A DNA stretch of 12,739 nt. Origin: Promethearchaeota archaeon. GTDB lineage: Archaea > Asgardarchaeota > Lokiarchaeia > Sigynarchaeales > SOKP01. The stretch is from the NCBI GenBank assembly GCA_019894655.1, contig JAGXNZ010000246.1, positions 1-12,739 of the forward strand, read 5' to 3'. The notes under the pieces are model-generated. The model was not told the origin of the DNA. It did no database searches and was given only the letters and a program-made list of their open reading frames with translations. A program made the position numbers and the translations under genes. Below are positions 7,128 to 12,739 of this stretch, in pieces (position 1 is the stretch's first letter; the number at the start of each line of letters is the position of its first letter).

Positions 7128-9314
7128 ATGCCGACTTTAATAATATCTGAAAAAAATAAAGCTGCTAAGGGAATCGCAGATGCGCTAGGACCTGTCACCG
7201 TTATAAACAAGACGAAATTTCTTAAGGTCTATCAAATACCTTCGAAGAATATTTATGTTGTTCCTCTTCGAGGGCATATTTTAGAGTATAGAAACACCGT
7301 TCAATATAAAAGCTGGACTAATACAGATCCAAGAGAAATAATTACAAATCCAAAATCAATTGATAAAGTGGCTATAAATTATGCTAATCCATATATTAAA
7401 GCTTTAATCGAATATTCTAAGATATGCGACGAATGTGTGATTGCTACTGATGCAGACATAGAAGGGTGTAATATTGGGCTTTTTGACGCCTTGCCCTTCG
7501 TAACTAAGGTTAATAGAAATATTAAAGTGAAACAGTTATGGCTAAGTTCATTAGAAAAAAAAGAAATTCTTTCAAAATACAAAAGCTTAATCCCTCCTAA
7601 ATGGAGTTGGGGGGAATCAGGTGAAGCAAGAGCAATTATTGATGCAGTTATCGGATTTTCAAGCACTAGAGAAGTCACTAATACGTTTCAACCAATATTA
7701 AAAGAGATTCATAATAAATTTGTATCGATCGGAAGAGTTCAAACTTCTTTACTTTATTTAATATATTTAAGAGATCTTGAGATCGAACAATTTGTTCCTG
7801 AACCGTACTGGACAATAACGGCTAATCTTGAGCATAAAAATCATATCTTTAAAGCTGTGCATTTTGAGAATCCTTTTATCAAAGAGAAAGAAGCCGAAGC
7901 GAAAGCAATATTTCAAAAAATTAAAAACGAGAAAGTCGCCATTATTTTGAATAATACTAAGGAATCCATAGTAATTAATCCACCAACCCCTTTAAACACT
8001 TCTAAAGCTCTTGTATTATTAACAAAAACTTTAAGAATTAGCGCAAAAGCTGCTATGAATACTATGAATTCTCTCTACTTAAATCAAATTATATCTTATC
8101 CTAGAACTGACAGCGATAAATACGGCTCTGATTTTGGCCATGTTCAATATCTCAAAAATTTCAAACCACATACTATCTATGGATCTTATACAGCAAATCT
8201 ATTTAATGAAAACCGAATGAGTCCAACAACAGGAAAAGTTAACGCTGGAGACCATCCACCCATCACTCCATTGATAAGTTTAGAGCAAAATAGTTTAAAA
8301 TTTGAAAATGCGCTAGAAAAAAAAGTATACGATATTTTAGCGCGACACTATTTAGCCCTTTTCGGTAAACAAGCAAAAGAATTAAGGACTAAATTAAAGT
8401 TATCAATAAAGGATGAAGTATTTACATCTCAAATCGTAGCGTTAACTAACCAGGGATTTTACGAAATCGCACCATTTTTAAAAAAAGTTTATCAACCATT
8501 ATTCGAGATCCAAGCTCAAAAACTTCCTGTTAATGAAATTCTTTTAAATGAAAAAGAAACTCAACCACCCCCACATTACACAGATACAACTTTGTTAAAA
8601 CTAATGGAGAGAGAGCATCTAGGAACAAAATCTACGCGCCCCACAATTATTAATATTTTAGTTGATCGCAAATTAACTTATCGAGTTGCTAAAAATCGCT
8701 TTAAAATAACTGAATGGGGTAAGTTTCTTATTAGCGAATTAATCAAAGTGTGGTTACCATTTTTAAAGCCTGAATTTACTCGATTTGTTGAAAAGTTACT
8801 CGAGGACATTAAAGAAAATAGGAAAACATTGGATAATGTGGTTACTACAGTAAAGAAAATCTTTCTCGAATTATTTGATAAATTCCGTAATGAGAAAAAC
8901 GCTATAACCTTCAAATTTGATAGTGTGAAAGATGGTTTAAAAACTGCAATGCAACAAAAATCCACGCAAAAAAAGTTTCCTCAAACTATTTCTAAATGCC
9001 CAACTTGTAAAATTAATCCCATGACATTAGTCTCGACTTCACAAAAAAAAAGGTTCCTTGCATGTTCTGATAGAAGTTGTAAGACCTTCCTTTCAGTTCC
9101 AAAAGCTGGAAGGATTACCATATTAAAATCTACGACTTGCTTAAAGTGCGGTTTTAATGTGTTCAAGATCTTAAAAAAGAATAAAAATAAAAGTACTGTT
9201 TATTATATTTGTCCGAGATGTTGGAGCGATAGTTTTAAAGAGGGAATTAATGGTTTCTGTTCTACTTGCGAAAATTTTCAAATCTCTAAAGAGCAGTGCA
9301 TAAAAAGAAATTAA
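7128..9314 (+). CDS. topA: type IA DNA topoisomerase with zinc-ribbon tail
   Basis: The enzyme relaxes negative supercoils through a single-strand break and a 5'-phosphotyrosine link. From the ATG at 7128 the product has 728 residues. The TOPRIM domain opens with TLIISEKNKAAKGIADALG (catalytic Glu8) and has ATDADIEG (Asp108, Asp110, Glu112). GRVQTS (202-207) is the usual GRVQT box, with Ser where Pro is common. The active site is IISYPRTDSDKY with Tyr324; HPPITP is at 376-381; YTDTTLLKLMEREHLGTKSTRPTII is the usual late motif. The tail has cysteine pairs at 624/627 with 646/651 and 671/674 with 695/698, and a further CxxC at 711/714 with Cys724, so two complete zinc ribbons and one incomplete. 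An upstream in-frame TTG at 7092 adds 12 residues before the conserved start and was rejected. Family is certain; TopA versus topo III naming is less so. Confidence 0.95.
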   Translation: MPTLIISEKNKAAKGIADALGPVTVINKTKFLKVYQIPSKNIYVVPLRGHILEYRNTVQYKSWTNTDPREIITNPKSIDKVAINYANPYIKALIEYSKICDECVIATDADIEGCNIGLFDALPFVTKVNRNIKVKQLWLSSLEKKEILSKYKSLIPPKWSWGESGEARAIIDAVIGFSSTREVTNTFQPILKEIHNKFVSIGRVQTSLLYLIYLRDLEIEQFVPEPYWTITANLEHKNHIFKAVHFENPFIKEKEAEAKAIFQKIKNEKVAIILNNTKESIVINPPTPLNTSKALVLLTKTLRISAKAAMNTMNSLYLNQIISYPRTDSDKYGSDFGHVQYLKNFKPHTIYGSYTANLFNENRMSPTTGKVNAGDHPPITPLISLEQNSLKFENALEKKVYDILARHYLALFGKQAKELRTKLKLSIKDEVFTSQIVALTNQGFYEIAPFLKKVYQPLFEIQAQKLPVNEILLNEKETQPPPHYTDTTLLKLMEREHLGTKSTRPTIINILVDRKLTYRVAKNRFKITEWGKFLISELIKVWLPFLKPEFTRFVEKLLEDIKENRKTLDNVVTTVKKIFLELFDKFRNEKNAITFKFDSVKDGLKTAMQQKSTQKKFPQTISKCPTCKINPMTLVSTSQKKRFLACSDRSCKTFLSVPKAGRITILKSTTCLKCGFNVFKILKKNKNKSTVYYICPRCWSDSFKEGINGFCSTCENFQISKEQCIKRN

Positions 9315-9335
9315 AAAAAGGATAATAATTAGAAA

Positions 9336-9701
9336 TTAGTCCATTTTAAACCTATATTTATTATATGCCGCTCGAGAAAGTCCAACGTAATTATCTGAAA
9401 TTCTATAAGATAACTTGCCATTAATTACTTTTTTCTCGACATAATCATTCATTAAATGATGATTTAGGGAATGAATCATTGTCCCTAAGGTTACAGCACC
9501 CAGATACTTCATTTTTTGTTTAGCAACTCTTATCAAATCTAATTCAGTATGCCAATTCCCGTCAAGTAGAGATATCAAAATTTCATTTTTTACAGGAGTT
9601 TTAATGTCTTTTATTTTATTAAACAATTGAGAATAATTCGGTTTATAATATTTTTTTAGAATTTGACTTTGTTCAAAACTAGTATTTTGAGGACCTTCCA
9701 T
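9336..9701 (-). CDS. small winged-helix DNA-binding protein
   Basis: The 121-residue product has a polar N-terminal stretch of about 35 residues and then what reads as a winged-helix domain. This comprises a first helix (VKNEILISLLDG), a second helix (TELDLIRVAKQKM), a recognition-type helix (TLGTMIHSLNHHLMNDY) and a wing with two strands (VEKKVINGKLSYRISD). It ends with a short basic helix (SRAAYNKYRFKMD). Such single-domain proteins are abundant archaeal regulators. There is no effector domain. The ATG at 9699-9701 is preceded on the minus strand by GGAAGAG about 11 nt away. It converges on the topoisomerase gene with only 21 bp between the stops. The targets are unknown; a link to the actin gene upstream is not supported beyond shared direction. 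Confidence 0.75.
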   Translation of the reverse strand: MEGPQNTSFEQSQILKKYYKPNYSQLFNKIKDIKTPVKNEILISLLDGNWHTELDLIRVAKQKMKYLGAVTLGTMIHSLNHHLMNDYVEKKVINGKLSYRISDNYVGLSRAAYNKYRFKMD

Positions 9702-9754
9702 TTTTTAACACTCTTCCTTAGTTAAAGTTCTACTAAAATATAATATCAGAATAA

Positions 9755-9765
9755 TACTTTTAAAC
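9755..9765 (-). promoter_or_regulatory. possible TATA box for the small winged-helix gene
   Basis: On the minus strand this reads GTTTAAAAGT, centred about 60 bp before the ATG. Predicted leader is about 35 nt and contains the GGAAGAG purine stretch. It is AT-rich and weak. Confidence 0.3.
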
Positions 9766-9834
9766 AACAGTAATACGGAAGTAATATTACAATGATACTC
9801 TTGAAAAAGAGATGCTTGAACTTTAAACGAGAAT

Positions 9835-10950
9835 TCATAAAATATCTTCAGGAATACCTTCATTAAAATATTTTGCTCTGGTTATCCAATTCTGCTCAAA
9901 TTCGGGAATCATTGCTAATATCGATCCTCCAACCCAAACTGAGAAAATTCTTTCACGGGGTGCTATTATTTTGATGATTTGATTTTTTTTTTTCCGCCTT
10001 ACCAATTCCGTTTCTAATTCTTGATAGATTCGAGACTTGAGATTGGGAAACATCGAGGAACCTCCCGATAAAAAAATGTTGTTTAATAAATCTGGACGGA
10101 CATCTACGTCACACATTTCAATAACATCCATAATGGCTTCTGGGAGAGAATCTTCTTCTAATTCCAATGAGGGATTAAATAACAATTCCGGAACTTCGAA
10201 TCTCTCTCTAGCTAAAGAAATCGTAGAGCCATCGGGTAAGGAATATTCTTTTTCGTATTGTTCAACTCTCTTCAAATCTTCTTTGTAATCAAGGGAAACA
10301 AAACATGCTTTTTCCTTTAAAGCTCTAACGAGTTCTCTTCTTATTGAAGAATCAGTTGAATACCCTTTTGCTCCCAATATTTTTTCCATATACTTTGTTA
10401 AACTTCTTCCTCCAATTTCAAGAATTCTAATTGCGTGATCAAGTTTATATCCCTGATAGATTGGGACTATTCTTGTTAGACTATCTCCGATCTCTACTAT
10501 TAAACCTGTTTGAAATCCACCAGCATATAAAGTGAGCATAGAATCTAATACCGGATAAAAGGCATTGCATTGATAATGTTCTAGAAATAATTCAAATAGC
10601 TTTTTTATATCATTTTGAGGAAATAATGGATGGACAGCAAATAAGACATTTACCAAACTAGCGTCAACTCTTAAATTATAGAAAATATAATCAATTATTT
10701 TTTCGAACGACACCCAGTCTTGTATTATACCCTTATTAATAGGGTAAAGCACTTTGTATAAACCTATTGATTGAATCTCATCTCCTACATAATAGTCGTC
10801 TTGTCGAACCATTCCATACTCGTAATCAATTTGTCTATATTTAGGCTTTCCTACGATAGTGAAGAATACTTGACTTGGCATATCTTCACCAGCGAAACCC
10901 GCTTTTGCTGAAAACTGTCCAATGTCTAAAACGACAGTAAAATTGGCCAT
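9835..10950 (-). CDS. actin-family protein (Asgard actin-related protein) with altered catalytic residues
   Basis: The 371-residue protein aligns with eukaryotic actin along its whole length. Phosphate loop 1 is VVLDIGQFSAKAGFAG, then a D-loop segment (34-57) ending DDYYVGDE, YPINKGIIQDW, phosphate loop 2 IVEIGDSLTRIVPIYQGY, the KEK adenosine contacts (212-214), LPDG, CDVDVRPDL, LSGGSSMFP and IIAPRERIFSVWVGGSILA. It stops about four residues short of actin's tail. D-loop and hydrophobic core are retained, so filament formation is plausible. By hand alignment, actin residues S14, G15, H73, Q137, D154, H161 and K336 become Gln12, Phe13, Lys73, Asp136, Glu153, Arg160 and Ile335, so nucleotide hydrolysis may differ or be lost. 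The loop near 318-323 carries extra basic residues (RRKKK), encoded by an 11-nt homopolymer. Start: ATG at 10948-10950 is preferred over an in-frame TTG three codons upstream, since MANFTVVLDIG matches actin's start. Confidence 0.93.
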   Translation of the reverse strand: MANFTVVLDIGQFSAKAGFAGEDMPSQVFFTIVGKPKYRQIDYEYGMVRQDDYYVGDEIQSIGLYKVLYPINKGIIQDWVSFEKIIDYIFYNLRVDASLVNVLFAVHPLFPQNDIKKLFELFLEHYQCNAFYPVLDSMLTLYAGGFQTGLIVEIGDSLTRIVPIYQGYKLDHAIRILEIGGRSLTKYMEKILGAKGYSTDSSIRRELVRALKEKACFVSLDYKEDLKRVEQYEKEYSLPDGSTISLARERFEVPELLFNPSLELEEDSLPEAIMDVIEMCDVDVRPDLLNNIFLSGGSSMFPNLKSRIYQELETELVRRKKKNQIIKIIAPRERIFSVWVGGSILAMIPEFEQNWITRAKYFNEGIPEDIL

Positions 10951-11004
10951 AACTTTCAATTAATTTTAACAAATTATTCGCTTATTTAATAAACAACAAT
11001 TAAT

Positions 11005-11015
11005 CTTTTTATATC
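11005..11015 (-). promoter_or_regulatory. probable TATA box for the actin-family gene
   Basis: On the minus strand this reads GGATATAAAAAG, centred about 60 bp before the ATG at 10950. Transcription would start near 10984, giving a leader of about 35 nt without a clear Shine-Dalgarno site. It gives the actin gene its own promoter within the 67-76 bp gap after the deacetylase gene. Confidence 0.5.
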
Positions 11016-11026
11016 CTAACATTTTA

Positions 11027-11773
11027 TTATACTAACAAAAGTTTTAGTGGTGTATAAGTAGTTTCTGGTACATAGGCTTCTCCATACGAGGAATATATTT
11101 CGTTGCCCCTTAAAATCGCAGTATCTTCCGCCCACTCCATTACTCTCTCTAAAACTTCTTTCTGAGTAATGTAGGCATTATTAAATATCTCCTTTTTTTT
11201 TTCCCAAAAATCTTCGATATCTACAATAACAAAAACAGAACTCTCAATATATTGAAATTTACACGAAGGAGACTCGTAATAATACACTCCTAATGGAGTC
11301 CAGTTTCTTCCATATCCCCCATAAGCTTTACCTGTTGAACAATGGTAAATAGCTTCTCTCGAAATTAGGGATAAGTTTCGATGCACTCGATGAAAATCTG
11401 AATAATGAGGTAATAAGATAACCTGAGGTTTAGAATCCCTTATAAGGTTTGTTATCTTTGAGATTTTTTCTCGGGTTACATCCATGTTAGGAAATTCTAA
11501 TTCTATAATTTCACACTTCAACAATGATTGGACTGAATCAAGCTCTTGTTTTCTTTGGTTTATGATTCTTTCTTTTTGATTACTTCTTACATATCCGCCA
11601 ACACCACTTGTCGCAACTACAACGATTATCTTTGATCCTAAAGCTTGATATTTTAGAAGGGTGCCACCACAAGATATTATTTCATCATCTGGATGACCTG
11701 CAAGTACCATTATATGTTTAGGAACGACGATTGGTATATCGTTTTCGCAGATGATAGAATTGTTTTTGTCCAT
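11027..11773 (-). CDS. PIG-L/LmbE-family zinc deacetylase
   Basis: The 248-residue protein has the family's metal site. MVLAGHPDDE (residues 22-31) supplies His27 and Asp30 with catalytic Asp29, and LLPHYSDFHRVHR (120-132) supplies the second histidine pair (His128, His131). The family removes N-acetyl groups from sugars: GlcNAc-phosphatidylinositol in eukaryotes, mycothiol and bacillithiol precursors in bacteria, diacetylchitobiose in some archaea. The substrate here cannot be read from sequence. Length is normal; no signal peptide or membrane span is visible, so it is probably cytosolic. The short stretch before HPDDE (about 20 residues) fits the family and supports the ATG at 11771-11773. 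No Shine-Dalgarno site precedes it, suggesting a leaderless mRNA. Its neighbours, actin and the proline-rich gene, share its direction, but no functional link is shown. Confidence 0.92.
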   Translation of the reverse strand: MDKNNSIICENDIPIVVPKHIMVLAGHPDDEIISCGGTLLKYQALGSKIIVVVATSGVGGYVRSNQKERIINQRKQELDSVQSLLKCEIIELEFPNMDVTREKISKITNLIRDSKPQVILLPHYSDFHRVHRNLSLISREAIYHCSTGKAYGGYGRNWTPLGVYYYESPSCKFQYIESSVFVIVDIEDFWEKKKEIFNNAYITQKEVLERVMEWAEDTAILRGNEIYSSYGEAYVPETTYTPLKLLLV

Positions 11774-11855
11774 CTATACTAAATATTTCATAATCGATGA
11801 TTAAAAATGTTTTGATTACTAATATTGAATTTCGAATGTTGTAAAGATATGAGCT

Positions 11856-11870
11856 AAAAAGTTATAAAAA
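11856..11870 (-). terminator. possible oligo-T terminator after the proline-rich gene
   Basis: On the minus strand two T5 runs stand about 35-50 bp after the stop of the proline-rich gene (A5 on the plus strand at 11856-11860 and 11866-11870). No hairpin is evident. Confidence 0.25.
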
Positions 11871-11902
11871 TAAGTATTAAGTAAGATATAAGGAGTTAGA
11901 TA

Positions 11903-12565
11903 CTAATCTCCTCTCATTATCTTCTTTAAACGGTTTAATTCCTCTAACATTTCATCTCGGAGAGAACTTAAACCACCTCCTGCTTGAGGTGCTGATGCCG
12001 ATGGTGCTGTTGGGCTTCCAGACGGTCTGGCTGGAACAGCCGCCGTAGGTGCTGTTGGAGGTGTTGGTCTTTTAGCGAATGAGGGTACTGGGATAACCCC
12101 TGAACTAGGGGCACTAGGAGGCGTACCGCCCGTAGGAGGTAATTTTGGTGCCGGAGGTAAATTAGTTCGTTTAGGTGGTCCGCCCTTTGAGGGCGCTGTT
12201 GGAGGACCTACCATTCCAGGTCTTTTAGGTGGTCCACCTACAGTTGGTGATGCTACTGTAGCGGAAGCTGTAGGTACTCCTTGTCCGGGAGCAGTGCTAG
12301 TACTTAGTAAATTAAATAATGTGCTCGCTGCGGCAGTTTTAGCGGTGCCATCCGAAGTTGCAACAACTTTTTTAGAAGATGTACTAACAGTTTTTAATCC
12401 TGGTTCAATAGAGACATCTTTCAAATCTTTCAAAGCTTTGTTTAACGATTTTACGAAATCATTAATTCCTTTAACTGTCTCTTCTAAGTCGTCGCTTAAA
12501 GAAGTTAAACCCTTTTTCATAAAATTAACGACTCTCTCAATCTTCTTATATTCCTTTGATACCAA
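11903..12565 (-). CDS. proline-rich protein with N-terminal helical segment and C-terminal charged helix
   Basis: I do not recognise a family for this 220-residue protein. Residues 1-50 are predicted amphipathic helix, with hydrophobic positions spaced like a coiled coil (VVNFMKKGLTSLSDDLEETV, then INDFVKSLNKALKDL). Residues 51-90 are Ser/Thr/Ala-rich. Residues 91-197 are low-complexity with about 30 prolines, including GGPPKR twice (110-115 and 128-133), LPPAPKLPP (137-145 region) and PTPPTAPT. The last 20 residues are a charged helix (LRDEMLEELNRLKKIMRGD). It is cytosolic, with no signal or membrane segment. This is the layout of scaffold or adaptor proteins that display polyproline to SH3, profilin-like or similar partners. 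It lies 1 kb from the actin-family gene. The start is TTG at 12563-12565; GGAGGA stands 12 nt upstream and the first in-frame ATG (codon 16) would cut the helix. An ESCRT-associated role is an alternative. Confidence 0.85.
   Translation of the reverse strand: MVSKEYKKIERVVNFMKKGLTSLSDDLEETVKGINDFVKSLNKALKDLKDVSIEPGLKTVSTSSKKVVATSDGTAKTAAASTLFNLLSTSTAPGQGVPTASATVASPTVGGPPKRPGMVGPPTAPSKGGPPKRTNLPPAPKLPPTGGTPPSAPSSGVIPVPSFAKRPTPPTAPTAAVPARPSGSPTAPSASAPQAGGGLSSLRDEMLEELNRLKKIMRGD
12171..12238. repeat. short direct repeat pair inside the proline-rich region
   Basis: TTAGGTGGTCCGCC at 12171-12184 and TTAGGTGGTCCACC at 12225-12238 differ at one base and stand 54 bp (18 codons) apart in frame. They encode the two GGPPKR motifs. 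The near-identity at the base level suggests an internal duplication, though shared codon choice could also explain it. Confidence 0.6.
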
Positions 12566-12577
12566 AGTTAGTTCAAT

Positions 12578-12583
12578 TCCTCC
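12578..12583 (-). promoter_or_regulatory. ribosome binding site GGAGGA for the proline-rich gene
   Basis: The minus strand reads GGAGGA, the strongest Shine-Dalgarno match in the window. It lies 12 nt before the TTG at 12565, longer than usual. The frame is closed by a stop at 12587-12589, and no standard start codon lies closer in frame, so this site supports the TTG start. Confidence 0.55.
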
Positions 12584-12610
12584 AAATTATTAATCATTTT
12601 TAAAAAGAAT

Positions 12611-12620
12611 AGTATATAGC
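12611..12620 (-). promoter_or_regulatory. possible TATA box for the proline-rich gene
   Basis: The minus strand reads GCTATATACT, about 30 bp before the GGAGGA site. A transcript start near 12588-12592 would give a short leader just containing GGAGGA. The surrounding sequence is very AT-rich. Confidence 0.35.
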
Positions 12621-12719
12621 TATAGTAGTAATTGTAATTTATTAATTTATATTTTTATTTTTTTATAATACTTGTATCATAGTTTTACCTAAATTAAATT
12701 CAACGCTTTAATATTTTTC

Positions 12720-12739
12720 ATGGTTAAAAAAAAACTATT
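12720..12739 (+). CDS. possible start of a divergent gene running off the right edge
   Basis: An ATG at 12720-12722 is followed by codons for V-K-K-K-L up to the window edge. An AT-rich TATA-like stretch (TTTTTATAATAC, about 12659-12671) lies about 50 bp before it. Only six codons are visible, so this is a guess from layout. Confidence 0.2.

Noticed and set aside
10037..10288. 83-codon open frame on the plus strand within the actin gene
   Set aside because: It is fully antisense to conserved actin sequence and low in complexity (Ser/Asn-rich), as expected of a shadow frame.
10951..10959. TTG start for the actin gene three codons upstream
   Set aside because: The ATG at 10948-10950 gives an N-terminus that matches actin in length and has no Shine-Dalgarno disadvantage relative to the TTG.
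11906..11965. A true WH2 actin-binding motif at the C-terminus of the proline-rich protein
   Set aside because: The helix RDEMLEEL aligns loosely with WH2 helices, but the spacing to LKK is three residues short and the protein ends directly after it, so I kept it only as a hypothesis.
12182..12194. Short palindrome GCCCT-TTG-AGGGC as a hairpin or operator
   Set aside because: It sits within coding sequence for the proline-rich linker, has only a 5-bp stem and is explained by Gly/Pro/Ala codons.
11903..12565. ESCRT-III (CdvB-like) identity for the proline-rich protein
   Set aside because: Proline-rich stretches occur in CdvB tails, but the N-terminal helical part of about 50 residues is far too short for the ESCRT-III core.
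12294..12593. 99-codon open frame on the plus strand opposite the proline-rich gene
   Set aside because: It lies antisense to the helical N-terminal part of a well-supported gene, has no recognisable domain and no promoter or ribosome site of its own.
1..12739. CRISPR arrays, tRNA or rRNA genes, insertion sequences and integrase-type genes
   Set aside because: I saw no regularly spaced repeats, no tRNA-like cloverleaf, no conserved rRNA stretches and no transposase or integrase product. Fine covariance-type searches were not possible by eye.

Overview
The window most likely comes from an Asgard archaeon, probably of the Lokiarchaeia type. The strongest reason is a full-length actin-family protein on the minus strand (9835-10950). 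It keeps eukaryote-like signature stretches such as KAGFAG, YVGDE, the LSGG adenosine motif and a VWxGGSILA segment. Supporting signs are an AT-rich genome, archaeal TATA-type boxes (several close to ATATAAAAG) placed for short or absent 5' leaders, few Shine-Dalgarno sites, an archaeal-type PurD, a type IA topoisomerase with zinc-ribbon tail, small winged-helix regulators and a multi-PAS soluble histidine kinase. The assignment to Asgard is an inference from gene content; no rRNA gene is present to confirm it.

Layout, left to right. Position 2-217 (+) is the 3' end of a winged-helix protein. 328-1650 (+) is purD (purine synthesis). 1749-2240 (+) is a small HEAT-repeat protein. 2365-3474 (+) is an archaeal HAD-superfamily phosphohydrolase. 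Its 3' end overlaps by 9 bp the convergent gene 3466-4068 (-), a cysteine-rich protein with a hydrophobic C-terminal half. 4223-6967 (+) is a cytoplasmic histidine kinase with five PAS domains. 7128-9314 (+) is a type IA DNA topoisomerase. From there to the right edge all recognised genes are on the minus strand: a winged-helix protein (9336-9701), the actin homologue (9835-10950), a PIG-L/LmbE-type deacetylase (11027-11773) and a proline-rich protein with helical ends (11903-12565). A divergent + strand gene may begin at 12720. No gene-free stretch exceeds 300 bases. No tRNA, rRNA, CRISPR array, insertion sequence or obvious prophage was found.

How the genes fit together. The left part is a mix of housekeeping and signalling genes, mostly with their own promoters and no clear operon. 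The right part is the most interesting. The actin homologue is well conserved overall, but the positions that position water and phosphate in eukaryotic actin (equivalents of S14, G15, H73, Q137, D154, H161) are changed. Within about 1 kb lies a protein with an N-terminal helical segment, a linker of about 100 residues holding some 30 prolines, and a short charged C-terminal helix. This layout resembles eukaryotic actin regulators and profilin ligands. That the two work together is a hypothesis from proximity and architecture, not something the sequence proves.
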